Assembly (NCBI RefSeq): GCF_013149785.1
Contig: NZ_JABEZU010000003.1
Location: 372,001-436,000 of the forward strand
DNA from: Isoptericola halotolerans
GTDB lineage: Bacteria > Actinomycetota > Actinomycetes > Actinomycetales > Cellulomonadaceae
Direction: 5' to 3'
Length of the DNA stretch: 64,000 bases
The translations under genes were made by a program, and so were the position numbers. The stretch's first letter is position 1. The number at the start of each line of letters is the position of its first letter. The notes beneath the pieces are model-generated. The model had not been told where the DNA came from. It worked only from the letters and a program-made list of their open reading frames with translations, and ran no database searches. This document shows positions 31,201 through 38,685 of this stretch, in pieces.

Positions 31201-32770
31201 GCACAACAACCACGTGCACCTGGCGCTGGCGGCCGGCGGCGGGGTCCGCGGACCCGGCACCGGCACCTCGGATTCGATCCCGGCGCTGCTGTCGAACGGC
31301 GAGCACGTGTGGACCGCCAAGGAGGTCCAGGCGGCTGGCGGTCACGGCGCCATCGAGGCGATGCGCCGGGCCGTGCTGGGACAGGTGGAGGCGTTCGCCG
31401 CCGGTGGCGCAGTCGGGTCGGCGGACCGGGCTTTGGGTCGCGCGCAGGAGCGTCGTGACCGGGCGCGCGAGCGTGCTCAGGCGGCGCGTGCCGCACAGCG
31501 CAACGCCGAGCGGGCGCTGTCGGATGCACAGAAGGGTGGCGCCCCGGACTCGCGGGTGCGGACTCTGGAGCGGCGGGTGCGGGACGCTGAGAAGCGCACC
31601 GCGACGGCGGAGCAGCGTCTGGACGAGCGTCGTCAGGCGGTGCAGGACCAGCGTGCCCGACGTGGTCGTCTGCGCGAGGAGCGGCGCGAGCTTCGGACCG
31701 ACGTCCGGCGCGGCGCCATCCAGGACCAGGCCACGGGGTCGCTGTCGGGGGCCTACGCGGTCGCCGACGACATGATGGGCCTGGCGCGCTCGGGTGACCT
31801 GACGAAGAAGCAGTCGAACCGGCTGGCGGACGCGTCCCGGTCGGCCGAGCGCGAGATGCGCAAGCTCTACGCGCAGGCCGAGAAGATCGAGAAGCGGCTC
31901 GCCGACGCCCGGGACCGGGTCCAGGAGCTGGGCCAGATTTCCTCGCAGGTGTCGAACACGATCACCGGCGGCTTCTCGCTGGCCGACGCCGCCAGCCCGC
32001 AGCAGCGCACGAACGCTCGCGGCGAGGTCTGGTACGACTCCCCGACCGGGAAGTCGATGCTGGCGAAGGCGAAGGCCTACGCCGGCCGGGCGAAGAAGTT
32101 CGCCTTGACGCTGCGCAAGCTCGAGCAGCAGGGCTTCTCCGGCGCCGTCCTGCAGGAGGTCGCCTCCATGGGCGTCGAGGGCGGCCAGGAGGCCGCTGAC
32201 GCCCTGCTGCAGCTGTCGAAGTCGGACGCGAAGCAGATGAACGCGGCCTACAAGGACATCGAGTACTGGGCGGGTCGCTCGGGCCAGGTCGTGACCGAGG
32301 GTTTCTACAAGGGCGGCCTGTCGGCTGCCGAGGGCCTCGTGGCGGGCCTGGAGAAGAACCAGAAGAAGATCGAGTCGCAGATCGAGAAGGTCGCCAAGGG
32401 CATGGAGAACGCCCTCAAGCGGGCGCTCGGGATCAACAGCCCGTCGCGCGTCTTCCGCGACCTGATGCACCACGTCGGCGACGGCGCGGTGCTGGGCCTG
32501 CGGGACTCCGAGGCTGGCGTGTCGAAGGCCGCGGCGAACCTCGTCGCGCTGCCGTCGGCGGTCTCGCCGTCGGTGTATGCGACGCCGGTCGGCAACCGCA
32601 ACCCGGTGAAGGTCGACGTCGGGAACGTCGTCGCGCACATGTCCGACGCGCAGATCCGCCAGCTCGGCGAGTACATCGTCACGGCCCAGGCCCGGACGGC
32701 CGCCGGTGTCGTGGCCGGGACCACGGCCGCCCAGGACAACGCGTCCCGCTACGTGACAGGAGTGCGCTGA
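28268..32770 (+). CDS. tape measure protein with embedded peptidase domain
   Basis: 1500 residues. Residues about 1-330 are helical with TMP_2-type sequence (QLQQTTRAALTTLLGSASAAADQMDRLDDFARNSPFSKAVFIQ). Hydrophobic segments lie about 335-415. A region of short strand repeats (EGTLSVEGD, EGTVTIYG, DGTVTILG) lies about 745-830. Residues about 890-985 form an M15/VanY-like peptidase (SGYRPGAV, SYHGMGRAVD, NHVHLAL). Residues about 1040-1210 are a long coiled coil. The length sets tail length; the peptidase may open peptidoglycan during entry. Confidence 0.9.
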   Translation: MADDRTVRVVMRAEIGQYKQAMDQAAKATEKVGESTEKVSSSARKASGVIVTVGEYANRSGKQTESAFQRMVKSAEQNRQAWDATGKVLLTVGTATAALGAAALKTGIEYNQLQQTTRAALTTLLGSASAAADQMDRLDDFARNSPFSKAVFIQAQQQMLGFGVEAEKVVPALSAIQDAVAAMGGSNEQIAAISEIMARINSESRLSGDALQRLGYYGIDAAQLIGDQMGKTASEIRDMASKPGGIPAAQVWDPLVNGMQEEFAGAADGVKETFAGAVDRVKAAWRDFGAELAKPLVDPEGGGALVDLLNWAADMMRAFERLPEPLQNTATALAVITAAVGVLGGGFALLTPRIVAANAALTDFATRGKGAALAVKGVRAAAVGLPAVLGAAAVAFGIWATSAAEARAETEAWKATLDDAGNTTADSMTRLSEVLTQDQRGWLDRLAGADFYSIKSAADDLGLSVEQLAGYIQGVPEDIAAVTRAAEEWDASQKNVNDTEFYNRGRIVTDMLDEQRKSLGLGAEEARAAGSAADDLGAAQDGMSDSAYDATAAMEEQQKALEAAEKALEDWRDMVAGADASFIGLTDGFQSVIDKNREMAEEAAVASGDAEKSWEDFYDGTTVSMKEWIAELEAQATAQANWRDNILSVTRDIREQMPADMAAAAHAMVDELIEAGPAGAAALQTFADASPKQRERLVEAWRGTGGDIVEAVESERNPVIQIEADGSIAERDLGLLLDEISKAEGTLSVEGDTIRASEAVRSLTAEVNEAEGTVTIYGADGEAVATLRDYVADVDATDGTVTILGKDDKGRATVVSLTDWIDDQGASVKVDADTSNALKSLELFRSEVTKPMTTTVNGKVVFDFAANGKANGFGDGEGHGWPGTTPRGVGQMTQAVKSLDPGAQITSGYRPGAVTATGRPSYHGMGRAVDIVSPNMGRTFDLLAQAFGSQAKELYYTPRGFIRNGRRTNDVADVTRRTHNNHVHLALAAGGGVRGPGTGTSDSIPALLSNGEHVWTAKEVQAAGGHGAIEAMRRAVLGQVEAFAAGGAVGSADRALGRAQERRDRARERAQAARAAQRNAERALSDAQKGGAPDSRVRTLERRVRDAEKRTATAEQRLDERRQAVQDQRARRGRLREERRELRTDVRRGAIQDQATGSLSGAYAVADDMMGLARSGDLTKKQSNRLADASRSAEREMRKLYAQAEKIEKRLADARDRVQELGQISSQVSNTITGGFSLADAASPQQRTNARGEVWYDSPTGKSMLAKAKAYAGRAKKFALTLRKLEQQGFSGAVLQEVASMGVEGGQEAADALLQLSKSDAKQMNAAYKDIEYWAGRSGQVVTEGFYKGGLSAAEGLVAGLEKNQKKIESQIEKVAKGMENALKRALGINSPSRVFRDLMHHVGDGAVLGLRDSEAGVSKAAANLVALPSAVSPSVYATPVGNRNPVKVDVGNVVAHMSDAQIRQLGEYIVTAQARTAAGVVAGTTAAQDNASRYVTGVR

Positions 32771-33627
32771 TGCCCACGAGCTCGGACGGCGTCATGGAGG
32801 CCAACTTCGACCCGCAGCGGAACCTCGTGAACCTCGTCGTCCATGGCGAGAACTGGTTCTTTCCGGAGTCGCCGGTCGAGATGACGATTCTGCGCTCGAC
32901 GCCGGCGCAGGTCGCCACGCCCGTGCGCGGCGCGGAGCGCGTGCTGGCGCCGGGCGGGACGCTGGTGTGGTCGGACAACGAGGCGCCGATGGGGGTCGAG
33001 GTTCGGTACCGCGCCGAGGGCTTCTACAGCTCGGGCGGGTCGCACGTCTCGGCCCAGGCGATCGTCCCCATGATGGGCGCCGCGTGGGGCCTATGGGTCA
33101 AGGTCCCGGGCCGCCCGGAGCTGACGACGCGCGTCGAGGTGAACCTCGCGCCCGAGCAGTCCCGCGAGACGCTCGGCGGGTACTGGCAGATCACAGGGGC
33201 GGTGACGCAGGCCGGATTCCAGGAAGTGTCGGGCCCCACGCTGGCGCAGTCCGCCGGCATGGGGGCGCTGATGATCCCGGACCTGGAGGTCACGACGTAC
33301 TCCCCGGCCGAACTGTCGGCCCTGCAGCGTGCTGTGCGCCAGGCCCCGGGTCAGGTGGTGCTGCTGCAGTCCGGCCAGCCCGAGGAGATCCCCTCGGGCT
33401 ACTACCAGGTGCAGTCGATGAGCACGACGAACCCCGCGGGAATGCGCTCGGACCTGCAGCCCCTGCGGCGCACGCGGCTGTCGCTGGTCGAGGTGTCGAC
33501 TCCCGCGGGCCCGGCGACCGGCTGGTCCGGCGCGACCTACGGGGACGTGGCCGATGCGTTCGCGACGTACCAGGACATCGTCGACGCGGACGTCTCCTAC
33601 CTCGACCTCGCGACGGGCAACTTCTGA
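32770..33627 (+). CDS. distal tail protein (Dit-like)
   Basis: 285 residues: MEANFDPQRNLVNLVVHGENWFFPESPVEMTILRSTPAQVATPVRG, SAGMGALMIPDLEVTTY, SGYYQVQSMSTTNPAGMRSDLQPLRRTRLSLVEVSTP. Position after the tape measure and the P-L-R-R-T-x-L-x-L-x-E-V strand fit the Dit role at the tail tip. Confidence 0.75.
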   Translation: MPTSSDGVMEANFDPQRNLVNLVVHGENWFFPESPVEMTILRSTPAQVATPVRGAERVLAPGGTLVWSDNEAPMGVEVRYRAEGFYSSGGSHVSAQAIVPMMGAAWGLWVKVPGRPELTTRVEVNLAPEQSRETLGGYWQITGAVTQAGFQEVSGPTLAQSAGMGALMIPDLEVTTYSPAELSALQRAVRQAPGQVVLLQSGQPEEIPSGYYQVQSMSTTNPAGMRSDLQPLRRTRLSLVEVSTPAGPATGWSGATYGDVADAFATYQDIVDADVSYLDLATGNF

Positions 33628-34805
33628 TGTGGCCGGTCCCCGAGGCCTACGACGACGTCGTCCGGTCCTCCAACGGCCTGAGCGTGACGGTGGACGTCTT
33701 CAAGGCCGGGGTGCGGCTCTACTCGGGCCTGCCGGTGGTCGGGGGGTCGATCACGGTGGACGCCACCTCCGCGACCCGGCGCACCTGCAGCCTGACGCTG
33801 CCGCCGTTCCTGCCGACCGGGGCCTACTCCCAGGCACCGGCGCTGCCCGACCCCCTGGACGGGGCGCCGCGGCTGGCCACCCGCGGCCATGAGCTGCGGG
33901 TCCGGCACTCGCTGATCACCTCGGACGGCACGCCGCTGACCATCCCTGTCGGGCGGTTCCGGGTGGACGACCTGTCCGGGTCGGCCCTGGGTCGCACCGA
34001 GGTGACGCTGGGCGGAGTCAGCCGTGAGGCGCACGTGGCCGACGACGTCTTCATCAGCCCGCGCACCGTGCAGGGCCCGTCGGCGGCGGCGCTGATCGGC
34101 CAGCTGATCCGCGAGTCGCTGCCCCAGGCCGTCGTGATCAACGTCGCCTCGCACGACGCGCCCGTGCGAGAGATGACGGAGGGCTCGGACCGGTGGGGCC
34201 TGATCCTCACGCTGGCGACCTCCATCGCGGCCCAGGTCTACGCCGACCCGCTCGGGCAGTTCGTGATCGCCGACTCCCCGACGGTCGACACCGAGCCGGT
34301 GTGGACCTTCGCTCCCGGCGGGCGCTACTCGCCAGGAGGTGGCCGCACGCTCGTGGACGCCCAGCGCGCCGAGTCCCGTGCCGACGTGGTGAACCGGGTC
34401 GCGGTGCAGGGCAGCACGCCCGACGGCGCCCCGGACCCGATCGTGGGCGTGGCCATCGACGACGACCCGACGTCGCCGACGCGCTGGGGCGACCCGGACG
34501 CCGGCGCCTGGGGTCGAGCGTCGGTCGTCATCTCCCAGCCGAACCTCACGTCCCTGGCGCAGTGCCGCACGGTGGCGCGCGCCGAGCTCGCCAAGCGGAC
34601 GGGGGCCGCGGCCGGCCTGGACCTGTCCGCCGTGCCGCACGCCGCCCTGGAGGCGCGCGACGTCGTCGACGTCGTCGTGCCGACCTCGGCGTCCGGGTAC
34701 TCCCACACGGTCCGCCGCCATGTCATCGACCGCTTCACGCTCCCCCTGACCGCTGGAGGCGACTTCCCTGTGACGACGCGCGACCTGCGGGCGGTGACCG
34801 CATGA
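33627..34805 (+). CDS. tail-associated (DUF5047) baseplate protein
   Basis: 392 residues: MWPVPEAYDDVVRSSNGLSVTVDVFKAGVRLYSGLPVVGGSITVDATSATRRTCSLTL matches the DUF5047 opening. Later RAESRADVVNRVAVQGSTPDGAPDPIVGVAIDDDPTSPTRWGD and LDLSAVPHAALEARDVVDVVVP resemble gp27/Tal cores. Start shares TGATG with the Dit stop. Confidence 0.82.
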   Translation: MWPVPEAYDDVVRSSNGLSVTVDVFKAGVRLYSGLPVVGGSITVDATSATRRTCSLTLPPFLPTGAYSQAPALPDPLDGAPRLATRGHELRVRHSLITSDGTPLTIPVGRFRVDDLSGSALGRTEVTLGGVSREAHVADDVFISPRTVQGPSAAALIGQLIRESLPQAVVINVASHDAPVREMTEGSDRWGLILTLATSIAAQVYADPLGQFVIADSPTVDTEPVWTFAPGGRYSPGGGRTLVDAQRAESRADVVNRVAVQGSTPDGAPDPIVGVAIDDDPTSPTRWGDPDAGAWGRASVVISQPNLTSLAQCRTVARAELAKRTGAAAGLDLSAVPHAALEARDVVDVVVPTSASGYSHTVRRHVIDRFTLPLTAGGDFPVTTRDLRAVTA

Positions 34806-35659
34806 CCTCGCCTGCTGCGGTCCTCGAGATGGTCCGGCGCGGGCGGACCCCGCTGCCCCGCATCGCCATCGTGACGGCGGCCACCTCGGGCACCCCGATG
34901 TCCGTCACCGTGCGGTTCGTCGAGGGCGGCGCGACCTTCCGCCCGCTCGTTCTCACGCACCTGCCGCTCCCGGCGGTCGGGTCGCACTGCCTGATCCTGC
35001 CCGCCGACGGCGGGTGGGTGTACGCCGGGGCCGTCGCTGACCCGAGCGGCGCCGTCGACTACCGCACCGTGGACTTGCTCCTGGAGCACAACTGGCACAA
35101 ATCGAACTCGTCCGCGTCCCCGACGCCTTGGCAATCCCAGAGCGACCGCGGCAGCAGCGGGTATGTCGAGCAGGGCCGCTGGGGCCCCCAGGAGGGCGGG
35201 CCCGGCGCCCCCACCCCGACAGCCCTGCCGACAGTCGACTACGCCACGATCCTGCTGCACAACCTCGCCGCGCTCGACGCGATCGCGGCAGCCGCCGGCA
35301 CCGTGCACCTGGTCGAGCTGGTCATGACCCGCACCGACCTCGCCACACCCGTCCAGGCGTCGCCGCGGATGTACGGCCACCAGTACACGGCGAGCAGCCC
35401 CCCTGTCGTCGGGCAGGAGCCCGTGCCGACGCCGGGCTTCGGGCCGCTGAGCCTGCCGGGCTTCTCGTCCGGGCAGACGGCCCGCTGGGTGCTCCCCGCC
35501 GCGTGGACGACAGCGCTCGCGTCCAGCGCGATCGAGGGCATCGGCTTCTACTCCGAGAGCACGGCCGACCGGTTCTTCTCCTCGCCCGAGGGTTCAGCGC
35601 TCGCGCTCAACGCGCGCCTGGTCGTGACCTACACCGCCCCGACGGACCTGTGGGAGTGA
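34802..35659 (+). CDS. minor tail protein
   Basis: 285 residues. PADGGWVYAGAVADPSG resembles an OB-like baseplate hub extension. C-terminal TARWVLPAAWTTALASSAIEGIGFYSESTADRFFSSPEGSALALNARLVVTYTA is a beta-domain as in actinophage minor tail proteins. The middle is low complexity. Coupled to the hub gene (ATGA). Confidence 0.65.
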   Translation: MTSPAAVLEMVRRGRTPLPRIAIVTAATSGTPMSVTVRFVEGGATFRPLVLTHLPLPAVGSHCLILPADGGWVYAGAVADPSGAVDYRTVDLLLEHNWHKSNSSASPTPWQSQSDRGSSGYVEQGRWGPQEGGPGAPTPTALPTVDYATILLHNLAALDAIAAAAGTVHLVELVMTRTDLATPVQASPRMYGHQYTASSPPVVGQEPVPTPGFGPLSLPGFSSGQTARWVLPAAWTTALASSAIEGIGFYSESTADRFFSSPEGSALALNARLVVTYTAPTDLWE

Positions 35660-35901
35660 GCGCCGTGACCGACGAGGCCCCCGAGACCACCCAGCCGCCC
35701 CAGCCACCTGTGGAGGTCGACGTGTCCGACCACGACGCCGTCTTGCGCGCCCTCGGCTTCGACCCCGACCAGGTGCAGGCCGTCGTGCTCACGCGCACCG
35801 GCCGCCTGGCGATCGCCGCGGACTACCCGCCCACCGAGCACGACCCGGAGCCCGAGCCCGAACCGGAGCCCGAGGTCCCCGACGACCCCGAGGAGATCTG
35901 A
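35656..35901 (+). CDS. small acidic tail-region protein
   Basis: 81 residues from GTG 35656 (GTG 35665 also possible). DVSDHDAVLRALGFDPDQVQAVVLTRTGRLAIAADYP followed by a Pro-Glu repeat tail (EPEPEPEPE). Coupled to both neighbours. Function unknown; possibly a chaperone or linker for fibre proteins. Confidence 0.6.
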   Translation: MSAVTDEAPETTQPPQPPVEVDVSDHDAVLRALGFDPDQVQAVVLTRTGRLAIAADYPPTEHDPEPEPEPEPEVPDDPEEI

Positions 35902-36464
35902 TGCTCATCGACCAGTGGCAGGGCTTCACCGGCCTGCCGGACTACGGCGACGTCTCGAACATCCCGACGCACCTCCAGGGCGCGTTCAACTTCCTCGGCG
36001 ACCGCGCGGTCCCCCGGTATGCCTCCCCTGCCGCCCGCGACGCCGAGCTGCCTTCGCCCACCGTCGGGCAGATGGCGTGGGTCGGCTCTCCTGCCGCGCT
36101 GCAGGTCTACGACGGCGTCGGGACGCCTCCGTGGAAGACCGTGTGGCAGCCCGAGGACCCCTGGCACAACCTGACCTACACCAACGGGTGGGGCGGCACC
36201 GGCCGGTACCGCCGCGACTCGGCCGGGAACCTCCACGTGCAGGCGCGGCTCACGACGGTCGGCACCTCGTCCACCGGCGCGCAGCCGGCGTTCGCCCTCC
36301 CCGAGGGGTACCACCACACCCTCAGCACGTTCCTGCGACTGCCCGCTGGCGTCAACAGCTTCACCCTGGGCGCCGACGCGTACTTCTACAACGACGGCAG
36401 GGTCACGATCTCGCACAACGACCCCGGGTACGTCTCCATCAACGAAGTCCTCTCGCTCCGGTAG
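35901..36464 (+). CDS. tail fibre/minor tail protein
   Basis: 187 residues: LPDYGDVSNIPTHLQGAFNFLGDRAVPRYASPAARDAELPSPTVGQMAWVGSPAALQVYDG, the opening common to actinophage tip proteins. The C-terminal domain is beta-rich (YTNGWGGTGRYRRDSAGNLHVQARLTTVG, VNSFTLGADAYFYNDGRVTI), ending a fibre-like trimer domain. Confidence 0.75.
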   Translation: MLIDQWQGFTGLPDYGDVSNIPTHLQGAFNFLGDRAVPRYASPAARDAELPSPTVGQMAWVGSPAALQVYDGVGTPPWKTVWQPEDPWHNLTYTNGWGGTGRYRRDSAGNLHVQARLTTVGTSSTGAQPAFALPEGYHHTLSTFLRLPAGVNSFTLGADAYFYNDGRVTISHNDPGYVSINEVLSLR

Positions 36465-36474
36465 GCGCCGTCCG

Positions 36475-36858
36475 ATGACCGACCCCACCCTCGACGCGAT
36501 CAACGCGACCCGCGACGACGTCCGTGCACTGCGCACCGACCTGTCCACCATGGTCACCCGACGCGAGCACGAGGCCGAGGTGCGACGCCTCGACGCCGAG
36601 ACCGCCACCCTGCGCCGCGACCTGCACGACCACGAGTCCGACGCCGAGAAGCGCCACGAGCGCTTCGCTGCCGAGGCGCGCGCCGCGGACGCACAGGTCC
36701 TCAAGGAGCTCGAGGCCGACCGCAAGCAGCGCGCCGCGGAGATCGCCAAGGCCGCCGAGGCCCGCAAGCAGGACCGCCGCTGGGTCGTCGGAGCGATCAT
36801 CGGCGCCGTCGGCGTCGCGATCCCCCTCGCCCAGCTCGTGCGCGCCCTCACCCTCTGA
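36475..36858 (+). CDS. coiled-coil protein with C-terminal membrane segment
   Basis: 127 residues. Residues about 1-100 are a charged coiled coil (INATRDDVRALRTDLSTMV, AEKRHERFAAEARAADAQVLKELEADRKQRAAEIAKAAEARKQ). Residues about 102-125 form one membrane helix (WVVGAIIGAVGVAIPLAQLVRAL). Such XhlA/DUF2746-like proteins adjoin endolysin genes and can act as holin partners. Confidence 0.7.
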   Translation: MTDPTLDAINATRDDVRALRTDLSTMVTRREHEAEVRRLDAETATLRRDLHDHESDAEKRHERFAAEARAADAQVLKELEADRKQRAAEIAKAAEARKQDRRWVVGAIIGAVGVAIPLAQLVRALTL

Positions 36859-36925
36859 CCCACCCACCTGCAGCCCGCCCGCGTCCGCCGGTGGGCCCGT
36901 TCGCATGCCCTGGAGGCACCCCGTC

Positions 36926-37885
36926 ATGGTCACCATCCGCTCGCGCCGATCGTGGGGCGCCCGCCGCCCCGACGGCGACGTCACGCTCACAGGGCTCGCC
37001 CGCGAGGTGTTCCTGCATCACACCGTGACCACGCACCTGTCGCCGAACGCGACCGTGGCGCAGGAGCAGGCCGAGATGCGCAAGATCGAGGACATCGGTT
37101 ACCGCCGGTTCGGCCGCTACGGCATCGGCATCTCGTACAACGCGATCGTCTTCCCGTCCGGCCGTGCCTACCAGGGCGTGTCTTGGAACCGCCGCGGGGC
37201 GCACACCGGGGGCCGGAACAGCACGGCCCGTGCGATCTGCTTCGCCGGCAACTACGAGACCCGCGAGCCGACCGCCGCCGCGCTGGCCACGGCCGCCGCG
37301 ATCGTGGCCAAGGGCCGTGGGAAGTGGTGGGTCCGGTCCGCGCCCGTGCGTGGACACCGCGATGTCGCCTCCACCGCCTGCCCGGGCCGGTACGTGTATG
37401 CCCAGCGCGCCCGCATCGCGGCCGGCGGCGCGCTCCTCGGCGGAGGTGGCACCTCGCGCCCCACCGCGCCGAGCAAGCCCGCACCCACGCCCGCCACGGG
37501 TATCGCGACCGACGGCAAGTGGGGCCCGGACACCACCCGCGCCCTGCAGCGGCGCCTCAAGGAGGCCGGGCTCTACTCGGGCGCCGTCGATGGCCAGATC
37601 GACTCCCAGAACCGGCGCTGGCGCGACCGGAACCTCGGCCTGCGCTCCGGCTGGCAGTGGAAGCGCCGCGGCTACACCGGCTCGCGCACCATCCGCGCCC
37701 TGCAGGGCGTCGTCGGCGCCAAGCAGGACGGCCTCGTCGGACCCGAGACCTTCAAGGCACTGCAGCGCTGGCTGCGTGACAACGCGATCTACTCCGGCGC
37801 GATCGACGGCGAGCTGTGGAACCCGTCGTCCACCATCCGATCCCTCCAGCGCGTCACCAACTCGAAGCGAGGCTTCAAGCGATGA
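36926..37885 (+). CDS. endolysin: amidase plus peptidoglycan-binding repeats
   Basis: 319 residues; GGAGG lies nine bases before ATG 36926. Residues 1 to about 165 are an N-acetylmuramoyl-L-alanine amidase (Amidase_2/PGRP) with Zn ligands His in LHHT (about 31), His in GHRDV (about 146) and Cys in ACPG (about 154). After a Pro-rich linker, two peptidoglycan-binding units follow (TDGKWGPDTTRALQRRL and GSRTIRALQGVVGAKQDGLVGPETFKALQRWL). It cleaves host wall peptidoglycan. Confidence 0.92.
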   Translation: MVTIRSRRSWGARRPDGDVTLTGLAREVFLHHTVTTHLSPNATVAQEQAEMRKIEDIGYRRFGRYGIGISYNAIVFPSGRAYQGVSWNRRGAHTGGRNSTARAICFAGNYETREPTAAALATAAAIVAKGRGKWWVRSAPVRGHRDVASTACPGRYVYAQRARIAAGGALLGGGGTSRPTAPSKPAPTPATGIATDGKWGPDTTRALQRRLKEAGLYSGAVDGQIDSQNRRWRDRNLGLRSGWQWKRRGYTGSRTIRALQGVVGAKQDGLVGPETFKALQRWLRDNAIYSGAIDGELWNPSSTIRSLQRVTNSKRGFKR

Positions 37886-38169
37886 GCACCTACCAGCCCA
37901 CCATCCCGCCCAAGGTCCGCACGATCGCCTACTACACCGCCCTCGTCGTCGGCGCGCTCGCCACCGGCTCCGCGGCCATCACCGCGGCCGTCGCCCCCGA
38001 GCATGCCGAGACGGTCGCCGCCGTCGCGGGCGCCGTGTCCGGCATCGTGGCCACGATCGCCGGCGGGCTCGGCGTCGTCTACCGCCCCGACGGGCAGGTG
38101 ACCACCGAGGACCTGCCCGAGCCGTGGCTCGACGACGCCCCGGACGAGCTCGAGGACCCCGTCCGGTGA
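37882..38169 (+). CDS. holin
   Basis: 95 residues with two membrane segments (IAYYTALVVGALATGSAAITAAVA; TVAAVAGAVSGIVATIAGGLGVVY) and an acidic C-terminus. It directly follows the endolysin by ATGA overlap, so it likely forms the lysis pore. Confidence 0.85.
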   Translation: MSTYQPTIPPKVRTIAYYTALVVGALATGSAAITAAVAPEHAETVAAVAGAVSGIVATIAGGLGVVYRPDGQVTTEDLPEPWLDDAPDELEDPVR

Positions 38170-38330
38170 TCTGCCCGCCCTGCGACCTCGACGGCCCGTG
38201 CGACGCCGCGGACTGCGAGGCGCGCGACCCGGGCGTCTACCGGTGCGCGTCGTGCACCGCACCGTTCCCCTCGGCCGCGGCTGCACGCCGGTGCGCCGAG
38301 ATCGACGAGAGTCCCGGCTTCACCGACTGA
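38166..38330 (+). CDS. small Cys-rich protein in the lysis cassette
   Basis: 54 residues from GTG 38166. CPPCDLDGPCDAADCEARDPGVYRCASCTAPF, then ARRCAEI. Eight cysteines in short spacing suggest a zinc-ribbon or structured metal site. Coupled to the holin by GTGA overlap. Function unknown. Confidence 0.6.
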   Translation: MICPPCDLDGPCDAADCEARDPGVYRCASCTAPFPSAAAARRCAEIDESPGFTD

Positions 38331-38343
38331 CCTGGAGGTCACG

Positions 38344-38682
38344 ATGGCTGCATCACCAGCACTGCTCGACCTGATGGCCACGGCCGCGGCCGCGGCGATC
38401 ACCCACGCCGGCCTGGTCGACGAGACCGGGACCGAGCTGACGGGCGGGGACTACGCCCGCCTGCCCGCCACGGCATCGGCCGACGGCGCCGACGTCCGCC
38501 TGGGCGGCGACCTGACCTTCCAGGTCCCGGCCGCGACCACGGTCGGCGGATGGCGTGCCTACGACGCCTCGACGGCGGGCGCGTCGTGGGGCGGGAGCGA
38601 CCTGACGGAGGAGTCCTACACCGGCGCCGGGCAGTACGACCTCCACGGCGCCGACACCGGGTTCACCGTCTCGGCGGACTGA
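38344..38682 (+). CDS. phage structural hypothetical, 112 aa
   Basis: TGTELTGGDYARLPATASADGADVRLGGDLTFQVPAATTVGGWRAYDASTAGASWGG resembles the small 'phage tail fiber protein' adjacent to fibre genes in actinophages. Beta-rich; probably a tail accessory. Confidence 0.65.
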   Translation: MAASPALLDLMATAAAAAITHAGLVDETGTELTGGDYARLPATASADGADVRLGGDLTFQVPAATTVGGWRAYDASTAGASWGGSDLTEESYTGAGQYDLHGADTGFTVSAD

Positions 38683-38685
38683 CCG

